This document shows, in pieces, positions 59,504-64,000 of a stretch of DNA of 64,000 bases. The DNA is from UBA7803 sp041395905. Lineage in GTDB: Bacteria; Pseudomonadota; Gammaproteobacteria; Pseudomonadales; Azotimanducaceae. Every line of letters begins with the position of its first letter. Positions within the stretch are counted from its first letter, which is position 1. The notes below the pieces were generated by a model. It saw only the letters and a program-made list of their open reading frames with translations. It made no database searches and was not told where the DNA came from. Location of the stretch: NCBI GenBank assembly GCA_041395905.1, contig JAWKZP010000018.1, positions 1 through 64,000 of the forward strand, in the 5' to 3' direction. The translations under genes and the position numbers were made by a program.

Positions 59504-60253
59504 ATGAACAAGACGATTCGCCTGTCCGCGCTGATGCTGCTGAGCCTGTGCCTGGCACCGCTCGCCGCCGCCGACGTCAAGGAAAAGCTCGAAGCCGCCA
59601 TGGCGGCGGACAGTCGTCCGCAAGCCGACAAGGATCGCGACGCGAACCGTAAGCCCGTGGAAACGCTGGCGTTCTTCGGCCTGAAGGACGACATGCGGGT
59701 ACTGGAGCTGCTGCCGGGCGGTGCCTGGTACACGCGCCTGCTCGCACCTGTGCTGCAGGAAAAAGGCAAGCTTTACGCGGCCATCGGCACTCAGCGCGTG
59801 GAGGCAATGCTCGCCTCAGGCGAGCTCACCGGTGTCGAGGTCGTGCAGACCAAGGGCGAGTTCGTGCGCCCCGAGGGGCAGCGGCGCTTCCAGCTCGATG
59901 GGCTGGAAATCCCGGTGGACAACCTGGACATGGTGCTGACCTTCCGCAATATGCACAACTTCACTGAGCAGGGCCGCAAGGACCTCAACGCGGCGACGTT
60001 CAAAGCCTTGAAGAAGGGCGGCCTGTACGGCGTGGTGGACCACACGCGCCGGCACATGCAGGAAGACAACTACGAGAACTGGCGGCGCATGGACCCGGTG
60101 GAGATGATCAAGGAGATCGAAGCCGCCGGATTCGAGTTCGTCGACTACTCGACGCTGCACTACCGTCCCGACGACGAGCTCCGCTACGAGGTGGGCCGCA
60201 AGACCGTGACCGGCAACACCGACCGATTCACGCTGCTGTTCCGCAAGCCCTGA
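59504..60253 (+). CDS. Exported class I SAM-dependent methyltransferase-like protein
   Basis: 249 residues with a clear signal peptide (SALMLLSLCLAPLAAA). The mature part follows the Rossmann methyltransferase pattern: MRVLELLPGGAWYTRLLAPVL (motif I, with PGG), GKLYAAIGTQ, LDMVLTFRNMHNF and FKALKKGGLYGVVDHTR. SAM is not expected in the periplasm, so the presence of a signal peptide is odd and the catalytic role uncertain. AGGA lies upstream of the ATG. Confidence 0.85.
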   Translation: MNKTIRLSALMLLSLCLAPLAAADVKEKLEAAMAADSRPQADKDRDANRKPVETLAFFGLKDDMRVLELLPGGAWYTRLLAPVLQEKGKLYAAIGTQRVEAMLASGELTGVEVVQTKGEFVRPEGQRRFQLDGLEIPVDNLDMVLTFRNMHNFTEQGRKDLNAATFKALKKGGLYGVVDHTRRHMQEDNYENWRRMDPVEMIKEIEAAGFEFVDYSTLHYRPDDELRYEVGRKTVTGNTDRFTLLFRKP

Positions 60254-60291
60254 AACCGGCGTGACCCGCGGCTGCCGGGCCTGACCCGGAC

Positions 60292-61623
60292 ATGTCGCTG
60301 ATCAACCGCCTGTTTGCGCGGCCTCCGCTGCCGGAGGTCGCGCAACGCAGCTTTCACTACGAGCAGCTCACCGAGCTGACCCTGCCGGTGGCGTTCACGC
60401 TGCTCGAAGGCGGCATCGTCGGCGTGATCGCAGCCAAGATCTATCAGGTGCCGCCGCTGGTACTGGCGGTGATCACGGCCGCCCCTATGTTCGGCAACCT
60501 CTCCAGCCTGCTGTGGAGCCGCCTGGCCAGCGCCCGCGCCAAGGTGCGCTTCGCCAGTGCCGTGCAGGCGCTCACCGTCGCCTGCGTGCTGGCCATTGCC
60601 CTGGCACCCACCGATCACTGGGGCGCCGCGCTGCTGGTGGTGAGCATGGTGCTGAGCCGCGTGCTGATCGCGGGGATCATCACCGTGCGCAGCGTGGTCT
60701 GGAGCCTGAACTACGTGCGCGCGGTGCGCGCCCGTACCACCGGGCGCCTGCAGATCATCACGAGCCTCGTGACTGTTCTCGTCAGCAGTGTGGTCGGCCC
60801 GCTGCTGGATGCCGACCCGGACAGTTTCCGCTGGGTGTACTTCTCGGGTGCTCTGTTCGGGTTGGTCGGCATCGCGTTCTTCAGCCGCGTGCGGGTCATC
60901 GGCGAGAAGCGCCAGCGGGTTCTGGAGCGTCGCACGCGACGGAGCACGGATTCCGGTGGCGGCGGCTTTCTGCGTGTGCTCCGTGAAGACCGGCGCTACG
61001 CGCGTTACCAGACGGCCATGTTCCTGGCCGGGTTCTCGAACATGATCATCGAGGCGCCGCTGGTCTATCTGGTGACCCGGACCCTCAATGCCAGTTACAC
61101 CGAATCCATCGCCATTACCATGGTGATCCCGTTTGCGGTCAGCGTGCTGACGCTGCCGATGTGGGCGCGCTACCTCGATCGGGTTCATGTCGCCGAATTC
61201 CGGGCCCGGCAGAGCGTGCTCTGGGTGGCCTCACAGCTGGTGCTGTGGGGCGGCGCCCTCGCCGGCTCCGTTCTTTGGGTGGCCATGAGCCGGCTGGTGA
61301 TGGGCATCGCCCGGGGCGGCGGCGCCCTCGCATGGCAGCTGGGTCACAACGACTTTGCGCCCAAAGACCAGCTGTCGACCTACATGGCGATCCACGTGAC
61401 GCTCACCGGGGTACGCGGCGCCACGGCACCGTTTCTCGGCATGCTGTTGTACGTGGGCTGGTCCGGCTTCGCGTGGCTGCCTGAATGGCTCCCCGGCTTC
61501 AGCGGCATCGAAAGTCATCTGTTCGCCGTGGCCGCGCTGATCTCGGCACTGTCGTGGCGCGGCTTCCGGCGCCTGCATCGGGACATGCAGCGGGAATCCA
61601 GGGCCTCCGTGAACGCGGATTGA
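60292..61623 (+). CDS. MFS transporter
   Basis: 443 residues, about twelve hydrophobic segments, an N-terminal 40-residue cytoplasmic leader, and a charged central loop (about residues 200-225, RVIGEKRQRVLERRTRR). No substrate-specific motif is recognised. AMFGNLSSLLWSRLASARAK-like loops replace the usual GxLaDrxGrr signature, so it belongs to a divergent MFS group. It lies 38 bp after the methyltransferase-like gene. Confidence 0.85.
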   Translation: MSLINRLFARPPLPEVAQRSFHYEQLTELTLPVAFTLLEGGIVGVIAAKIYQVPPLVLAVITAAPMFGNLSSLLWSRLASARAKVRFASAVQALTVACVLAIALAPTDHWGAALLVVSMVLSRVLIAGIITVRSVVWSLNYVRAVRARTTGRLQIITSLVTVLVSSVVGPLLDADPDSFRWVYFSGALFGLVGIAFFSRVRVIGEKRQRVLERRTRRSTDSGGGGFLRVLREDRRYARYQTAMFLAGFSNMIIEAPLVYLVTRTLNASYTESIAITMVIPFAVSVLTLPMWARYLDRVHVAEFRARQSVLWVASQLVLWGGALAGSVLWVAMSRLVMGIARGGGALAWQLGHNDFAPKDQLSTYMAIHVTLTGVRGATAPFLGMLLYVGWSGFAWLPEWLPGFSGIESHLFAVAALISALSWRGFRRLHRDMQRESRASVNAD

Positions 61624-61683
61624 GCAAGCACCTCAGACTTCGCTGCCCGACCGGCAGATCGCGTCCTGGCGCGGGGACGTTGG

Positions 61684-61875
61684 CTATTTTCCGAACTTGT
61701 GCCGCAAGGTGTACCAGCTCGGGTACGGAATCGGTCGCGGATCCTTCTTCGAGGTCCAGAAACGCACCACCCGCCCGTCCGAGAGCCTGAGCGCCTTGGC
61801 AACGTCCTTGTTGGACAGCCCTTTGCGGTCCATCCACTCGCGCAGCTCCTCGGCACTGGGTGGGTACGTCTTCAT
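61684..61875 (-). CDS. Small helix-turn-helix protein
   Basis: 63 residues from ATG 61875 (GTG 61881 also in frame). PPSAEELREWMDRKGLSNKDVAKAL, then GRVVRFWTSKKDPRPIPYPSWYTLRHKF: a phage-repressor-like HTH (XRE-like) with the recognition helix region around 20-45. Too small for a separate effector domain, so probably a simple DNA-binding regulator. It is divergent from the lipoprotein gene across an AT-rich control region. Confidence 0.75.
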   Translation of the reverse strand: MKTYPPSAEELREWMDRKGLSNKDVAKALRLSDGRVVRFWTSKKDPRPIPYPSWYTLRHKFGK

Positions 61876-61939
61876 CGGCACCAGAGCAGCGGTTCCCCGG
61901 CAGCGAACGCTACCCCGCTGCGGCTACGGCGAACCAAAA

Positions 61940-61978
61940 ATTCATCAAAAGTTCATTTGAGTGTCATAGTAATGTCAC
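61940..61978 (+). promoter_or_regulatory. Four direct repeats with 11-bp period (PhoB/OmpR-type operator)
   Basis: Half-sites ATTCAT, GTTCAT, TGTCAT, TGTCAC with their C at 61943, 61954, 61965 and 61976, an exact 11-bp period. The last two are close to the PhoB box (TGTCAT-N5-TGTCAT). Such direct repeats bind PhoB/OmpR-family response regulators. A quasi-palindrome TAGGT-N7-ACCTA follows at 62004-62020. These probably control the lipoprotein gene and possibly the HTH gene. Confidence 0.6.
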
Positions 61979-62089
61979 GTAAAGTTTTTCGCCAACGCTG
62001 AGATAGGTTATTTTTACCTAATCGAGCGAGTCACCCTGGCAGCCGTAACGGGCTTCAGGGCCCAAGGACACCCTGACGGAGGTGCAACC

Positions 62090-62341
62090 ATGGTCAGAAC
62101 CGGAATACTGTTTGCGATCGTCGTGCTGGCTGCCGCGTGCTCGAGCAGCAATGCCCCGGCACCAACGCATTACTGGGAATCCAGCAACGCGACCACCAAG
62201 GCGCGCTACAGCCTCGACAATCAGGCTTGTGAGAACCAGGCAGCGGTGGGCGAATCCGGCGTGATGAAAGCCCAGACTGATTCGTTCGACGCCTATCGTG
62301 AGTGCATGACCAGCAAGGGGTACGTCCTGCGCACTTACTGA
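62090..62341 (+). CDS. Small lipoprotein of unknown function
   Basis: 83 residues with GGAGG 8 bases upstream. The lipobox VLAAAC places the lipidated Cys near residue 17; SSSNAPAP linker; two further Cys (about 47 and 74) could form a disulfide in the periplasm. No family recognised. It is driven by an AT-rich region with 11-bp direct repeats. Confidence 0.8.
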   Translation: MVRTGILFAIVVLAAACSSSNAPAPTHYWESSNATTKARYSLDNQACENQAAVGESGVMKAQTDSFDAYRECMTSKGYVLRTY

Positions 62342-62365
62342 GCGCGCACACGCGATCCCGACCAT

Positions 62366-62399
62366 CTGAGCAGTCCGGGCTGCATGCCGGGCTGCTCAG
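62366..62399. terminator. Hairpin between convergent genes
   Basis: CTGAGCAG (62366-62373) pairs with CTGCTCAG (62392-62399), extended by an inner CCGG/CCGG pairing. No T-run follows on either side, so termination is likely but not certain. It fills the gap between the lipoprotein and beta-lactamase-fold stops. Confidence 0.5.
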
Positions 62400-63550
62400 T
62401 CACCGCAGACACGCATACAACGCCCGCACGAGCCGTCCCACCCGACTTTCGGAATCCGTACCGCCCCACAGCTGATTCATGGCGTAGCCAACGCCGATTT
62501 TCAGATCCGGATCAGCGTACCCGAGCGAGCCGCCGGTGCCTGTATGGCCAAATGCCAGTGCGTTCGGCCCGAGCTCTCCGCTGGTGTTGAGATTGACGCC
62601 GCGGCCGCGACGCATGGGGTAGCCAAGCACCAGATCCGGCGCCCTCCCCCAGGCTTCGGTCGCGAGTGCACGCACGGTGGCCTCGTCGAGAATCCGAACG
62701 TCGTCGACACGACCACCGCCCGCCAGCGCTGCATAGATCCTCGCTATCCCCCGGGCATTGCCATGACCATTGGAAGCCGCGATCTCGGCGCTACGCCAGG
62801 CGCTGCTGCACGCGTCGGCGAACGGTCGAATGAGGGGTTCTGCATGGCCACAGCGTTCAGCGGCGGCAACTGCGGGCGCGCTTCACGTCCGGGTTCAGGC
62901 AGACGCGCGCGGTTGGGCCCGATCAGATCCGCAACGCGATAGTGCTCGGACGCAGGCAGGCCAATATGGAAGTCCGCGCCCAGCGGCTCTGCCACGCGCA
63001 CGCGCAACAGGGTGCCGAGACTCAGCCCTGTGGCCCGTCGCACCAGCTCGCCAGCCAGATAGCCCCAGGTCACCGCGTGAAAGCCTGCCGCCGTCCCCGG
63101 TGGCCAGTATGGCGCCTGACATTCGAGCCGCCTGCACATCCCGGACCAGTCGTACAGATCGGTCACCGCGAGGGTGTCGTCGACGCCGCAGAGACCGGCC
63201 TGGTGCGAAAGCAGCTGTGAGACCGTCAGGCCGCCGGTAGCGGCACGCAGTTCGGGCCAGTAGTCACGAACGGGCGCGTCGTAGTCGAGCTTGCCGTCAT
63301 CGACCGCCGCCGCTACAGCGGCCGCCGCCGGACCCTTGCCGGTAGAGTAGACGTTGACCAGCGTGTCTCGAAGCCAGGGCCGTGTGCAGGCCCGATCCTG
63401 GTATCCGCCCCAGAGATCGACCAGCACCTCGGAGGCGCGCTGCACCGAGAAACTCGCCCCTACTTCGGCACCGTGCTCGAAGTTGTCCCGGAACACCTCG
63501 CGCACCCGCTCGAACCCGGGTGCCACGAATCCTTCAACGGGAAACTGCAT
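62400..63550 (-). pseudogene. Serine hydrolase of the beta-lactamase/EstB family, one frameshift
   Basis: About 383 residues if repaired. Frame 1 from ATG 63550: FVAPGFERVREVFRDNFEHG, catalytic SxxK in VYSTGKG near residue 70, LLSHQAGLCGVDD, WPPGTAAGFHAVTWGYLAGE. It loses frame near 62835, where AACCCCTCATTC needs one more C. The second frame continues LIRPFADACSSAWRSAEIAA, then GGGRVDDVRILDEATVRALA and the HTG motif in FGHTGTGGSLGYADPD, ending at 62400. A single base lost in a C run looks like sequencing error or a recent mutation. Such enzymes are esterases or peptidases. Confidence 0.88.
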
Positions 63551-63660
63551 GGCAGAAGCTGGCTCCGCCGGTCAGCACGCCCGGACGGCCAGAGTGCGCC
63601 CTCGGCACGACGCCCGCGGCGCTGCAATACCGTGGATGCTCTTGTAGAATCCGCCCGCCT

Positions 63661-63745
63661 GCCCAGGTGTTGGAATTGGTAGACAAGCTGGATTTAGGTT
63701 CCAGTGCCGTAAGGCGTGCGAGTTCGAGTCTCGCCCTGGGCACCA
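63661..63745 (+). tRNA. tRNA-Leu (anticodon UAG)
   Basis: 85 nt. Acceptor arms GCCCAGG and CCTGGGC pair over 7 bp, with discriminator A and encoded CCA at 63743-63745. The anticodon stem CTGGA/TCCAG encloses loop TTTAGGT, giving anticodon TAG. A long variable arm (GCCGTAAGGCGT) and the T arm GAGTTCGAGTCTC fit a class II leucine tRNA. A TAGAAT -10 lies at 63645-63650. Confidence 0.95.
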
Positions 63746-63769
63746 TCAGCGAGCGCGCTGGGTAACCCC

Positions 63770-63895
63770 TCAGCCCGATTTGGCACCGGAGTTCCCGTGG
63801 TGCCCTGCGTCACTGCGCAGCAGATCCACCGCGAGAAACAGCAGCGGTGATATCACGAGCAATCCCAGCAGACAGTACCCGGCCAGTTCCTGCAC
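63770..63895 (-). CDS. Small putative membrane protein (41 residues)
   Basis: GTG 63895 with AAGGAG 9 bases upstream. The peptide starts QELAGYCLLGLLVISPLLFLA, one membrane helix, then VDLLRSDAGHHG and a short polar tail. The good ribosome site and clean helix-plus-tail pattern make it a credible small gene, but nothing in the sequence gives a function. Confidence 0.5.
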   Translation of the reverse strand: MQELAGYCLLGLLVISPLLFLAVDLLRSDAGHHGNSGAKSG

Positions 63896-64000
63896 GATGG
63901 CTGACTCCTTGAGCGATAGGGTTCGAATTGGGGCGCGAGTTTAACACCTGCGCGCTGCGGAGCGGAGTGCCGCCCGCGCCAGAGTCCGCGGCGGGCCTTT

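Overview
The window is 64 kb of GC-rich DNA with dense genes on both strands. It carries no transposase, integrase, phage gene or CRISPR array. The gene set (aerobic hemF, csrA, rmuC, a FAN1/DinG-type repair pair, a PEP-CTERM/XrtA exopolysaccharide locus, and many acyl-CoA and flavin-dependent catabolic genes) fits an aerobic, heterotrophic proteobacterium, most likely a gammaproteobacterium. This is inferred from gene content; no 16S gene is present. Several homopolymer-type frameshifts, crowded into 11.7-13.8 kb, suggest an imperfect long-read or metagenomic assembly.

Layout. 0-6.1 kb: a leftward exopolysaccharide operon of the XrtA (exosortase A) type: UDP-GlcNAc 2-epimerase, chain-length determinant, acyltransferase, FemAB-like protein, and an asparagine-synthase-like amidotransferase cut by the window edge. 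Its polysaccharide deacetylase lies at 15.2 kb. The exosortase itself is not in the window, but two substrates with PEP-CTERM tails are, at 11.6 and 26.6 kb. Both have sigma-54 promoters with an IHF-like site and two palindromic upstream sites in the same register, which I judge the most informative regulatory signal here. 6.1-15.2 kb: acyl-CoA dehydrogenases, an MFS permease, a luciferase-like oxidoreductase, a thiolase broken by many small indels, and a KAS-like/DUF35 fusion. 16.2-26.5 kb: hemF, a lactonase plus tripartite tricarboxylate transporter operon, ltaE, a nucleoside transporter, a phosphopantetheinyl transferase and a CPT-like kinase. 27.5-31.1 kb: an isomerase, a flavin monooxygenase, a hydrolase and a sirtuin that look like a small catabolic cluster, with paired palindromic operators in its divergent promoter.

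31.1-31.7 kb holds two inverted copies of a hairpin repeat. 31.7-35.5 kb: a CoxE-like VWA protein, a small-molecule kinase and a PnuC/NadR-like pair. 35.7-38.6 kb: a response regulator and kinase resembling the dedicated sortase system pair, without a sortase nearby. 38.6-44 kb: an overlapping MORN protein / Ser-Thr kinase / FHA operon, a possible envelope phosphosignalling module. 44-51.1 kb: TauE permease, pyruvate kinase, a DinG/XPD-like helicase with a FAN1-type nuclease under a perfect LexA box, and csrA. 51.3-61.6 kb: rmuC, enoyl-CoA hydratase, a hybrid histidine kinase, an aldolase, a CoA ligase, a D-2-hydroxyacid dehydrogenase, an exported methyltransferase and an MFS protein. 61.7-64 kb: a small HTH protein, a lipoprotein behind 11-bp-periodic direct repeats, a frameshifted beta-lactamase-fold esterase, tRNA-Leu(UAG) and a tiny membrane-protein ORF.
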